Source: Centroberyx gerrardi
Lineage: Eukaryota > Chordata > Actinopteri > Beryciformes > Berycidae
Reading direction: 5' to 3'
Assembly (NCBI RefSeq): GCF_048128805.1
Contig: NC_136020.1
Coordinates: 14,412,739 to 14,476,738, forward strand
Length of the DNA: 64,000 bases
Shown piece by piece: positions 22,301 through 33,299 of the stretch. Position 1 is the stretch's first letter, and the number at the start of each line of letters is the position of its first letter. Below the pieces are notes generated by a model, which was given only the letters and a program-made list of their open reading frames with translations, did not search any database and had not been told where the DNA came from. The position numbers and the translations under genes are program-made.

Positions 22301-22897
22301 CAGTCAAACAGACAAACAGACGTAATGGGGCGAAAACATAACCCCCGTCCAACTCTGTTGGCGGAGGTAATAAAATAGGTAAAAATTTATAAAAGTCTAA
22401 GAAATTTCAGATCTTGGTATTGTTGTCTAGGGCAAAAACAGGGTCTCTTAAGTTGAGTCAGCAGGGGATTTAACACTTGAAGGAGAAATAAATCCATTTC
22501 AATCAAAGGCAAATATTAGGTTTAATTTGTTTAATTTTGTCAGTGTCACCTCACCTCAGGTTCTTGACTGCCTCAGCCCTTCTGTCTCTCTTTCTCTCAG
22601 GTGTTTGACTTTGAGTTGAGTGAAGAAGACATGAAGACCATCCTGAGCTTCAACAGGAACTGGAGAGGTTTCCCCATGGACTGGTGAGTAGACTGGAAGA
22701 GGAAGAAGTTAGCGGTGAAAAAAGGAAGATAGAGACATAAAGGGATAATAGGCGGGAGCAGATCACACTCATTTCCCGTTCCATTTTGTAGCTTATGGAC
22801 CCAGTTACTGGACATTATCCTCATCTCAAGTATATTCTCTTCTGTTCACTACAGGGGCACAAAGCACAAAGATTTCCCACTGAATGCAGAATACTGA
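18394..22897 (+). CDS. akr1b1: Aldose reductase-type AKR1B enzyme (copy 1)
   Basis: NADPH-dependent cytosolic aldo-keto reductase that reduces aldehydes, including sugars in the polyol pathway. Ten coding exons: 18394-18459, 18929-19096, 19890-20006, 20300-20377, 20641-20763, 20880-20986, 21105-21186, 21628-21711, 22601-22683, 22855-22897. All join in frame to 316 aa, the length of human AKR1B1. Catalytic tetrad D44, Y49, K78 and H111 is present (numbered with Met1). The NADPH-binding IPKSATP loop is present. The residue after the catalytic His is Phe112 where AKR1B enzymes usually have Trp (human W111), a substrate-pocket change. The C-terminal loop [22 protein letters not shown] differs from the human loop, which sets inhibitor and substrate preference. 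Likely polyA signals are at 23094 and 23199. A similar gene lies tail to tail on the other strand. The precise orthologue among teleost AKR1B copies is not resolved. Confidence 0.95.
19283..19317. repeat. (GT)n microsatellite in AKR copy 1 intron 2
   Basis: Pure GT run of about 17 units between exons 2 and 3. Confidence 0.95.
21885..22052. repeat. Imperfect tandem duplication in AKR copy 1 intron 8
   Basis: Two units, at about 21888-21950 and 21976-22050, share GGCAAAGAAAGT.CAT.AAACTT and AAATGTGCCACATTTTCAAA. The second copy is longer by a small insertion. It abuts the dispersed repeat that follows. Confidence 0.7.
22070..22375 (-). mobile_element. Dispersed repeat ending in ACCTCCGCCAA (minus)
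   Basis: Read on the minus strand from about 22370 it gives TTACCTCCGCCAACAGAGTT, 'GTTATGTTTTCG', a TCTGTTTGTCTGTTTGAC run, then 'AACGGATTTGCATGAAACCTTGTGGAAAG' and 'GGCAAGGATGAAC'. The same order of blocks occurs at about 55027-55280, so both are copies of one teleost repeat family. No coding capacity. Confidence 0.7.
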
Positions 22898-23209
22898 TTC
22901 ATCAGACAGTTTGATGCTCTGAGGGTCTGGAAGTGAAGAAAACCTGGATATATGGATTCATGTTACTGCCTCATATGGTACAAACATTCCAACACATTGT
23001 GTCTGCAATGGGTGAAAAGCCTTCTTGTTCCAAAACCACTACCTTTCTTATCACACTAGTGCCTGACTAATTTTCTTATATTGCTGTTGTTACAATAAAT
23101 GTACTGAGTATCAAAAATGGTGTACAAATATATGTTATATATTGACACATCCTGTTTTATATCTAATATCTACAGTGGTCGTATGTAAGTTTATATAGAA
23201 TAAATGCAC

Positions 23210-26200
23210 AATGACAATGTGTATGATTTAAATGAGGTTAAAGGTGATTTTATGGTTTATTGGAAATATGCACAGAGCAACACAGATTGCAAATAGGGTT
23301 CACAGATGTGCTGCACACCCCATGCAAATGTAATTATGAGGAGTGAGGCAGTGGTTCGGTGGTTATTGATTATAATATTATGTCATAAATTTGCAACTTT
23401 CATGGCAAGTCTTATTCGCTGATGAAATGTTTCCATCGCAAAAATGTCACAGAAAGCCAGCAAAAATCACATAAAATTAACATTTGGTTTAGTTCATGAT
23501 AACTTGAGAAATGCATAATAATAATAAATGCATGAGAAAGACATGTACTGTAGCAAAACACAATGCATCTGCAAAATTATGCAACACATTTGAGGCATTG
23601 GTGGCATTAGGTGGCACAAAGATGGCATACACAGCAGTCCACTGAAATCATTTGACATGCACCTCCCACTACAGCAACTGTGTTCACTCAGTGTTCACTC
23701 ATTGTCTGTGAGTTCAATATTATTCACAGTCAACTTTAAGAAAAATAGTCCCTTTGCAGCTTCTTGTGCATCACAATAATTTGTTATCTCATTTGACTGC
23801 CTGCAATGTGTTAGCGTCTGTTGCTTTTTCCTGGTGCAAATATAAAACAGATCTCCAAAGGTTTGCTTTTGTGAGGAAACACATATCCATCTCACCAATG
23901 GAGAAGATGTTGCATTAGTTTGGTTTTTCATTATTATTGCAAAAGTGTAATAACTCCAACCTAAAAAAAAATATTTGACTAGTATCAGAAATGAGGTTTA
24001 ATTTGAACTCTGACATTTGATTGTATAAGAAGTTGGGTGTAATTTTAGTGATGAGGCAACCATGATCTTGTGACAAATAGCATGACTATTGGAAAGGCTC
24101 TTGCCCAATCACACAGTTTGGTTAGAACAAACTGTTGTATAACACATGTAGAAAGTCATAATGTAATTTCTTAGAACCAGACTATTGGCTAGGCAGCTAC
24201 GTGAAAACACTTAAGTTATGGGATCAGTGTAGTATTGTCATATTTTATACGTGTCAAATCAAAATCTCAGACACTTAATTGCTTCATTCTACCATTACCA
24301 TGTGATCACTGCAAAGGAAGCTTTGTTACGTCACACAAACATCTGTCAAATACAAAGACTAAAGCACTTCAGTCCTTCATTTGATAGTTATAGTAGGTCT
24401 AAAGCCAATTCATTTTCAATATATCATACAAGTAATTTATTATAATGCCCACAGTGTTGATCAATAAATATATCAACAAATCATTTAATAATGCAACCAT
24501 AGCATTCGTAGCCAAGGCCAATGATGAAAATAATCAAGTCTTACATTAGGATGTCTCTTTGCTTATATTTGTCATTTAATCTACACAGCTTTTAATGAAT
24601 GTAAGAGTAGGCCTACATATTTCAAGGGTCAGATGAAGTCAATTAAATAAACACACAATACATTACACACGTTTATTATTAGTTTAATGATATAAACACA
24701 TAATAAATGTTGTTAGGAGGTGCAGAGAAGTGTTATACTGAGACACTGCTCTCAGATGGGTAACAGACATCATCACAGCAATTAACCACCAGATGGCGCT
24801 AAGGAGACATGTGTCATGTTTCAAGTCCACCACTGTCATTGCAGTTGACACGCTGTCAAACGTCCTTTTGTCTATAGTAACCATGATAAACTGCAGCATG
24901 TTGTTACAGACAGCTGATTAAACATAAAGGGCTAGCTGTATAGGGAAACTTTACAGATGTCATATTTTGTTATTTTGATTTCATGTGTCCAAAGGCAAGA
25001 CAATGTCACTCAATATCACGTTTTGTTGAAGTTGAAATTACAAATACTTTATTTCTTTCTTTTTAAGGCATTTAACTAAGATCTCAATACCCCAACACCA
25101 GTTGATCTTGTATCAGATCAGAGCCATTTTCTTTTTGGGCATGTCTAAATCCAGCATATACAGTATATTGTCACTATGCTTCTTCTGCACATCACTATAT
25201 ATTTTTCCAAATGCTGACTCTTCTCAAAACATCATCTGTTGATAATAACACTGGGCTCTGCTTGGTCAGACAAGCAGAAGCAGGCCAACAGGCGCTTTGA
25301 TGAAGGTGTATGCATGTATGCATGTGTGTACGTGGTCGCAGCTATTGCGAATTTGCGCTCGTTACATAGAAGACTTGCACCAAATTGTTTGCACCAAAAA
25401 AAAAAAGCCTTTATTCTAGGCTAGAACAGAAAAAACCCAACAAAGCTCACACAGGAACTGAAAGCAGGAATTTCACAACAGGGTTAACACACATGACAGT
25501 GGGCCACATATGAATCAGAACCAATAGAGAGAAGTGCTTTGTCATCCTGAGGCAGGTTTTGGAGTGAAGATGCTCCATCTTCAAAGAAATAATAGTGCTT
25601 GGATTTGTTTTAAATTGTCCTTTATATCCACCCAAAGCAAAAAAAACAAAAAAACAAAAAAACAAAAGGCCAATACCTCCACCCAAGCGGTAAAAACAAA
25701 CCTGGTTACAAACTATTACAGAGTTACTATAGACTATTACAGAGTTTGAAAATCAAACAGAGATGAAATAAGTTTAGCCTAATCTGAGGAGTGTTTTATG
25801 TATATGAGTAATACATCACTTGATGTATTCATTTGTGCTACATAAAAAAAATATTTCTGACCTACTGAAATACCATTTCAACTTGGTTTTGCTACAATTA
25901 ATTTAGGTAGTTTTCCCTTTCCTCTAACATGTGATACTACAAATGCAACAAAATACATAATTTGCTCCTTCTCAGTTGCTTCTTTTATTCTCAGTATTAA
26001 CTGATAAACACCCTTGGAAAATATGTAATCTGTAACAATGTACTGTACATGGCACACACTTTGGTGCCTCAGTAACTTCAAAGGCCAGCTGACAGCAAAC
26101 TCAAACAGCAGAATTTACTTCACACCAAGATCCAATGGGAAAGCATTTCAATTCTTCAGTGCTGAAGCAATAGCTCACTTATGCAGAAACAAGCTGATAG

Positions 26201-26488
26201 AGCATTCGAGACTCAAGTCTGCAGGCCGACAGAACAGGAAATGATCATGTGAGGAAAAACACACAAACACTCCTTTGTGCGGGTGCAAAACCCAGACACT
26301 AAATGACACTATGTTGTACCAACTGACCCCGAGCGTCTCAAATTGGGCATCTCATATTGTTCTAAGCAGTAACTCTGGTGGGAGTGTGTGTAAAAAGGCA
26401 ATACAAGAAACAAAAGATACAAGGCCATACTTTGGAATCACTAGACTATCTCTGTAAACTGCTCTAAAGAGCGGGAAGGGGGGGCGAT
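23210..26488. other. Intergenic between the two convergent AKR genes
   Basis: About 3.3 kb of AT-rich sequence with only chance ORFs. No domain, exon pair or clear repeat was recognised apart from short A runs and the (CAAAAAA)-like tract at about 25640-25665. Confidence 0.55.
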
Positions 26489-29400
26489 CTAGAATTCAGC
26501 GTTGAAAGGATAGTCCTTGTGCTTCAAGCTCCTATACAGATAAAAAAAGAAGAGAAAATAATGGAAGCATGTCACAAAATGTTGCCAGTACATATGAATT
26601 GAAATTACATTTGCCAAACTGTGATTCAACATTGTTTCTATCAAAGTTAACAATTTAATGCTATTTATTTTCTACAATTATAACAATAGTGCGGCATCTT
26701 CTTAACAGTGTTACAAAGTGCTTCAAAATATAAAAGGAGCACAACAAACATATCAATCCACTCAATTGGCATTAAATGATCTCACCATTGCATGGGACAG
26801 GCTCTCCAGCTCCTGTTGAACCCCGATATAGTCTTCATTTCCTCCTCAGTTAGCTCAAAGTCAAACACCTGCAAGGATGAAAACAACAGTCCCAGTGCAC
26901 GAGCCAAAAGCGATGTGTGTAAAGCAGACCGAGGGCTAAACCCTGAAAGTATTTGAACAATTTCTCACACGGCTGATTACCTGGAAATTCTCCTGAATGC
27001 GCTGAGGTGTGACAGACTTGGGAATCACGATCACGTTCCTCTGGATCTGGAAGCGGATCAGGACCTGACAGGGAGGGAGGGAGGGAGGGAGGGCGGTAAC
27101 ATGTGAAACTGATCAGAGGTCCTGACCCTTGGTGCAAAAACAAAAACAAATCCTATTCTCATGTTACTACAGTTATCTCACTTTCCTCGCTTACATCTCC
27201 GAGGAAATGGCTGGTCTAACTACTGTGTATGGGAGATTAAACTCTCATATTCCAGTCATGCCAGATCGACGACAAGTCACCCTAACCACCCAAGCGATTC
27301 AGCCAACTAGTATGGATATAAATCAGACTAGACTAAGCTTTCTTTAGTTTTGTTTCATTGTGGTCGAGCATGTGGGAGTGCTGTACCTGGGCGGATGTTT
27401 TCTTGTGCTTCTCTGCAATGGCCTTAATGTTGGGATCCTCCAGGAGTGAGGGGTCTTCAGGTTTAGCCCTGTAATTGAAACGCATCGTCCACTACCGTTT
27501 ACAGGACTCACACACATGGCGTAGATAAGAATGGCGATGGCGCGGCAAAAAGGCCACGGCTACAAAATGCGGTACAAGTGCGAAACCCTATTCAATTCAA
27601 TTCAATTTCTATGAGCAAAACAATAAATCAACAATCTAATCATTTATGTGAAATGTATATGATGTAAATAATTTGTCGTTATCTTTTCACAGTTGTCAGA
27701 CAACAGCATGATCATTAAAATGTTTTTTTCTTGAAGTGTCAAAATGCTAACATGACTCCTCTCCAACAGAAGTTTGCTAGCTTGTTAGCATTTTGTGACT
27801 TCCAGATAATTAAATTATTATGATCATGTTGTTTAACAGACATGAATAGGTTATGGGCAATTAACAGCACCTTATATCATAAAAATGATTAGAACACAGA
27901 AAAAGAAACGACAGAAAATGTTGATTTTTTGTTTCGCCCATAGATTGAGTAGGGTTTTGCACTTGTCCCACACTTTGTAGGCGTGGCCCATTTGAAACGT
28001 CACACCATTCTTTCCTGTTGCCTTGTTGCATTGTGTACTTTGCTGTAACTGTGATTGGTGCTGACTGACCAGGGTCTGTCGGGGGAGCCCAGCGGGCTGT
28101 AGGCCGTCACTGAGATGCCCTGAGACTGGCAGTAGCTGATCAGCTTCTCCTGGGTCAGATACGGGTGGCACTCCACCTAGTGGGACAAACACACAACTCA
28201 CTGCACTGCACAGCACCTAACATCCCAACAGTGGGTGGCAGCGTGGACCAGTGGCTTGAGAGACCGTCCCATCATTGTAAGGCCACATGTTCAAATTCCT
28301 TCTACAGCAGATGTGTCCATCAACAGCCATGTGTCCTTTCAAAATACCCTGGAGCAAGACACTGAAGCTCTGCCTGCTCACTCACTGTAAACTGTAAACT
28401 TTGTGCCTTGCTCAAGAACACTTCAGCTGTATTTATGTAGGGAAAGTATCTTAAACAAAAACTTTCAATTTTCCAAGCTGTGCTCCAACCACAAATCTAC
28501 CGCTGCCTGGAAGAATAAATATGGGTTACAGAAAATTCAGTAAAAAAAAATGCTTTTATTAGTTAAGTGTGGATAACAAAGGCAAAAGAGTACATTTCTA
28601 TTTTGTAGTGTATTAGGCATCAACCTGTGGCGCTTACTTGTTCGGCCTTATTGTAAACGATTATTCTAAAAGGTTAACTGACTGAGTTTTTAAAAACAAA
28701 ATACTGTGTTGTGCGCTCAGTGTGGTGTCAGAGGGAGGAAGCACTAGTATCTACTATGAGGAGAATGATGTAATCATTTAATACAAAACAGTACCAGACA
28801 CACAAGACATTTCTGGTGAAAGATGGTTCTGGAAAACGCCAAGAATAAAAGGTCACAACAGCTAATTGGTCTGGCCTAAGGGCTGCTGTGACCCATTAAG
28901 AACAAACATGCATTTATCTTTCAGGCCTGTCACTTTCAATGAAACCAGGACAGGATAGATAATGGCATTATGGCCTCTTGCCCTTTAAGAGCAATTCTAG
29001 AAAGCTTTAAATGGATGACTGTGGCTGTTTTCTTGTTTCCCGGTGCTCTGAATGGTAAACAGCCTTGATTTAACCACATTGTACCTAACCCCAATAGCTA
29101 AGGGGATATCACTTGGGTAAACAAGACCCTTAGTGTACCTGGTTGTTGGCAGGCTTGTATTTGAGGCCTGGCTTGTTGAGGATGGCTTCAATCTGTTCCT
29201 TGTTGAAGTTGGAGATACCAATAGCTTTGACCAAACCTGCATCCACCAGCTCTTCCATCCCCTAGGAAAATTAACCATGGGAATCCATTTATTTACCATA
29301 CCCTTGGTTGAATTTAAGACAAAGATTTGAAATGTTTGACTAGCAAACTACAACAAACACTTCAAGTAGTTACGGAAAGTATTTCAACTAATCGCCGACC

Positions 29401-31775
29401 GAGATTTCTGTCATACAAACAGTGAACTAGATAAAGCATAGGCCTGTACATGAAGTGATTCCATTTACACTCCTTATCCATATTTTGGGTCTTGAGCTCT
29501 ATAAATTTGCCTCACAATGAGTTTCACCTGTCTGAATCACAGTTTCCCGTTTCACTCACCTCCCATGTCTCCACAAAGTGAGTATTGTCAGTGATCGTTT
29601 CTCCTGTGCTGTCCACAGGAAAGAGCTCACTGCCAGCCTGTACCACAACACAGGGATAATAGACCTTAAGTTTTCACTGCATTACAGTAACACTGAAACT
29701 ATAAAGGCTTAGGCCTGGCTGAAACTGGAAACTACATACAAAAACAACATGAGAGCAGATAGCATGCGAAAAAGAAATTTCACACAGATAGCAAAACAAA
29801 GGTGAGGAAAACAACATACAAAGAGCACATGACACTCAAATACCTGAGAGAATTTAACAATACAAGCTTGGTGTAAAATGAAACAGTGCTCTTTAGGTGC
29901 TTGGGGATTAGAGCAACAATAAATATACACATTCTCGCATGTCCAATCTCAATGCCATCTAGCATCTCATTGGGTCTAAGCCTGTGCGTACATCCTCGCA
30001 GACACATCGACAGGCTCTACCAGCGATGATAAACCGCTCCACCCCAAGCACCTAATAAAATAAAGGTAAACCATATATAAAACCATTACAAAAATAAAAG
30101 CTACACTGATTGATGCAATAGGTCACTGGCCCAGCTGGACCAGAATCCCTGCTCTTGATACATTTTCAGACATACAGATGACACTTTTTTTTTTCTGGCC
30201 AAGACAGGATACAAGAGTGCGCCTACCTGGAAACCCATGGGCCAGTGCACTAGGTAGAGGTCCAGGTAGTCCAGTTTCAGATCACTGAGAGTCTTCTCAC
30301 AGGCTCCCCTCACCAGGGACTTCTCATGGAAAGTGCACCACAGCTACGGAAAAGACAAGGAAATCATCAATGTAGCAGACACCTGCATGTGGGACTTGTC
30401 ATCAGGAAGTTGCTGGTTCGATTCCACAAGACTGTCTGTGAAAATATGGGCAGGTAATGTGAATGAGTGACATTGTTCCCTCTCTCTACAACTACTGCTG
30501 AGGTGCCCAGGAGCCTAGGTAAACTGTGATGTCAAGCAGGGCGTTATTTGTGCTAGTAATGTTAATGAGGGCATGTGTACTTAGCCCAATAGCTAAGGTG
30601 ACATTACTTGGGTAAACAAGTCCCTTCCTGTACCTGGTTGTTGGGCAGACTTGTATTTGAGGCCTGGCATGTTGAGGATGGCTTCAATCAGTTCCTTGAA
30701 GTTGGAGATACGGACAGCAACTCACCTTGCTGACCACGAAAAGATCCTCTCTCTTGACCACGCCTTCCTTGATCATGGTCTGAATGCCCTCGCCCACTTC
30801 TGTCTCGTTCTGGTAGACAAACGCCCCGTCGATGTGCCTGTACCCTGCGGAGATGGCCGCTTTCACCGCCTCTGTCACCTTACCAGGGGGAGACTGATAG
30901 ACAGGAATGGTGGATTAATATCTTCCTGCGTTCATTTAGTTACAGTGCTCTACTCAACAAACTACCCCAATAACATCTTGGACTACTTTTGGAAAATTTG
31001 TCTGTATAGCCGTCTACATATCTGTGTGCTGTGAACTCTCAATGTTTTGTATTCATGTTCTTCAGTGTGTTTTCTCCACATTCAAGTTGTTAAACAAATG
31101 CTAATGTCCTGTATCACTGCTCTTTAATGTTTTCCATACAAGCTGTGAAACGAATGCCAATATCCTGCATGACTGTTAATGTTTCCATGTAAATTTCCTG
31201 TATCTGTCTGTCTGTCTGTCTATCTATGGATGCCCCTGCTCTCTACAAATAAAGAAAAACTGCCTGTAATTTGGATTATGAACATACAACATGCTCCTGG
31301 GCTGCAACAAGGACGGTATTATAGTTAGGTTACATAATGATGACTTGACTGCGGGGAGTGTGACTTATGTTATGTGGATACTATAGGAGCAAGCCTGACT
31401 GCATTGAAAAGTACAGTACAGTTTAACGTTATTCATACGGCAGTCTTCTTTCTGGAAACTTGTTCTTTTCGTGCGCATTAGCCATGGTACGTGTTGGTGC
31501 TTGTTGTGGCCCAAGGTGACATAAATCTCCATTATAGTTAGATTTAAGATAACATGCAAATTTACGTTGCTATATAGCCTATCAATTTGCTAGTTCAAAA
31601 GTAGTTTGCAACTCATCTGTCTGGCAATCTCCAGCCATGCTCGTCACGCTAGCAAGCTTACTTAGCTTCTCCAAGAGATTAGTTGACAGTTTGAAGAAAA
31701 TTGACGCACCTTCCATGTCCCCAGCCCCACAATGGGCATTTGTGCACCGGTGTTCAATTTCACTGATGTTGCCAT
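26489..31775 (-). CDS. akr1b1: Aldose reductase-type AKR1B enzyme (copy 2)
   Basis: Second NADPH-dependent AKR1B reductase. Coding exons on the minus strand: 31775-31710, 30893-30726, 30343-30227, 29637-29560, 29261-29139, 28176-28070, 27468-27387, 27064-26981, 26868-26786, 26531-26489, each with GT-AG ends, total 316 aa. Exon sizes and phases equal those of copy 1 exactly. It keeps D44, Y49, K78 and H111 and, unlike copy 1, the usual Trp112 (LVHWPMGFQ). The cofactor loop IPKSVTP and the C-terminal [10 protein letters not shown] are closer to human AKR1B1, so this copy looks more conventional. A (GGGA)n run at about 27068-27093 forms the pyrimidine tract of exon 8. Intron 2 carries a broken extra copy of exon 5, and two introns carry SINE-like sequences. 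The start ATG opens [10 protein letters not shown], aligned with copy 1. Confidence 0.95.
28225..28440 (+). mobile_element. tRNA-derived SINE in AKR copy 2 intron 5
   Basis: GGTGGCAGCGTGGACCAGTGG resembles a tRNA A-box head, and ATGTTCAAATTCC at about 28288-28300 resembles a B box. 'CTGGAGCAAGACACTGAA' and 'TTGCTCAAGAACACTTCAGC' are SINE body phrases common in fish. It is antisense to the host gene. Confidence 0.6.
30365..30525 (+). mobile_element. SINE-like fragment in AKR copy 2 intron 2
   Basis: A B-box-like GCTGGTTCGATTCC at about 30412-30425 is followed by 'GTCTGTGAAAATATGGGCAG' and 'CTGAGGTGCCCAGGAGC', which match the general layout of fish tRNA-derived SINEs. The 5' end is diverged. 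Confidence 0.5.
30584..30710 (-). pseudogene. Duplicated, broken AKR1B exon 5 fragment
   Basis: About 127 bp nearly match 29089-29217, covering most of exon 5 of copy 2, its splice donor and about 50 bp of the following intron. The copy has an extra base in the CCTGGTTGTTGGGCAG region (a frameshift) and a 3-base deletion. The part of exon 5 upstream of 'ISNF' is missing. It sits about 15 bases downstream of the exon 2 donor, so it cannot be a normal exon. It must have arisen by local duplication. Confidence 0.85.
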
Positions 31776-32086
31776 TGCTCTGAAGAACGAGTAGACCCTC
31801 AAACGTGTTGTAACAGGCGCAGAGAGAGAGAGAGAAAGAGAGTGAGAGACAGCATCTAAATGCAGAGCACGGCGCAAACTGAGTATACATCGCATCGTCG
31901 ATCGATTGTTGATGCCTTCCTATTCTATTTAGGCGAGCTGAGGCCACAACTTGGACAAGAGCGACACACTTCTGTCACACTATTTTAGGCATCGTCTCTC
32001 CTTTCCATCTAATGTCACTTTAATTGCTTCACAGACCGTTCCTTCTAATCACAAACTCCATAGTGCATTTTAAAATTTATAATTAC

Positions 32087-32843
32087 AACATAGGCATTTA
32101 GCAGACGCTCCTATCCAGCGACTTACAAGAGCCACTTGCGGTAAAATAAATAAAGTGGAAATCTTTCAAGCATAAACAGGGTAAGAAGCCAGATAATTCA
32201 GAGCAAGGCCGTAACTATGTATTCAACATGGGGGGCAAATATGCCGGAGGGTCTGGGTCCTCCGACAGAAAATCTTCCAGGTTCCAAAACTCACTTCCTG
32301 CAAAAAAAAATAATGAAATAATGAAATACATTTTTTAGAAGTTTTGGGTAAGTCTGAATTTTAATGAGCACATGTCCACAGTAATATTATAAGAATAATA
32401 ATTTCAACAACAAAAAAGTATCTTTCATTTTCTATTGGCCACCATAGAATAGCAAAAAATAAATGCAATACAGTACAATAAATACAATGCAATAAATACA
32501 AATGAATTACAGTTATTGCTTTTGTGTGTCTTGTGCTTTTCCTGATGTTTGTCTTATATCATTCTGCTCTATGGTTGATTGTCAATCAGTTAGATCTAGT
32601 TAGGCCCATTCTCAGTAAAGTCATTTGAGACATGCATGTGATGCATGGGCTATAACAAACTTGAATTTGAACTTGATAATATCAGGGCGGATGATTTGAT
32701 TTAAATCCCCAACCCCCCCCCCCCTCACACACACACACACACACACACATTAAACAAGAAAAGTAAGGTAAATCGCTCCTACCAAGTCGATAAACAAGTA
32801 TAAGTGTAATAATCTAATAACATAACAACAACTACGTGCCTAA

Positions 32844-32896
<53 letters not shown>

Positions 32897-33290
32897 GTGT
32901 GCGTGTGTGTGTATGTGGGATACAAACCCTGTCTCGGGGAAGGGGAACCTACAGTATAGAGGGTAAAGGGAGGCAGGATACCGACCCCGACTAGTGTTAG
33001 GGGTCTGAAGAGACGGGTTTTCAGTCTGCGATGGAAAATGGAGAGTGACTGCAGTTCTGACTGAGGTGGGAAGATCATTCCACCACTGGGGAGAAGAGTC
33101 AGGAACAGGCAGAGTGATGAAATATAGGCCCAGACATGACTGCGGATAGACTTTCTAGATAAACCTGTCTGCACTCAAGTTCAAGGTGAAGCATTGACAG
33201 ACTGCTGGGGACCCCTAAAACCCCCTCAAGGACCCCTGAGGGCTCCCGGACCAGACGTTGGGAACCATTGGACCAAAGTGCACTCACCCT
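32087..33290. mobile_element. Composite of dispersed fish repeats
   Basis: Contains 'GGCATTTAGCAGACGCTCCT' at about 32094 followed by 'ATCCAGCGACTTACA', and 'GAGACGGGTTTTCAGTCTGC' followed by 'GGGAAGATCATTCCACCACTGGGGAG' (about 33010-33095); both phrases recur widely in teleost genomes. A terminal fragment resembling a hAT end (CCAATGGTTCCCAACGTCTG on the minus strand) lies at about 33255-33274. The order suggests old nested insertions. Exact classes are uncertain. Confidence 0.5.
32725..32912. repeat. (CA)n and long (GT)n microsatellites
   Basis: CA run at about 32725-32749 after a C run, then a GT run of more than 60 bp at about 32847-32912 with a few GC interruptions. Confidence 0.9.
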
Positions 33291-33299
33291 TTGCAATTT

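Noticed and set aside
32847-32912. CRISPR-like or other regular repeat array
   Set aside because: All regular repeats in the window are simple microsatellites or transposon internal repeats. None has unique spacers, and the genome is vertebrate.
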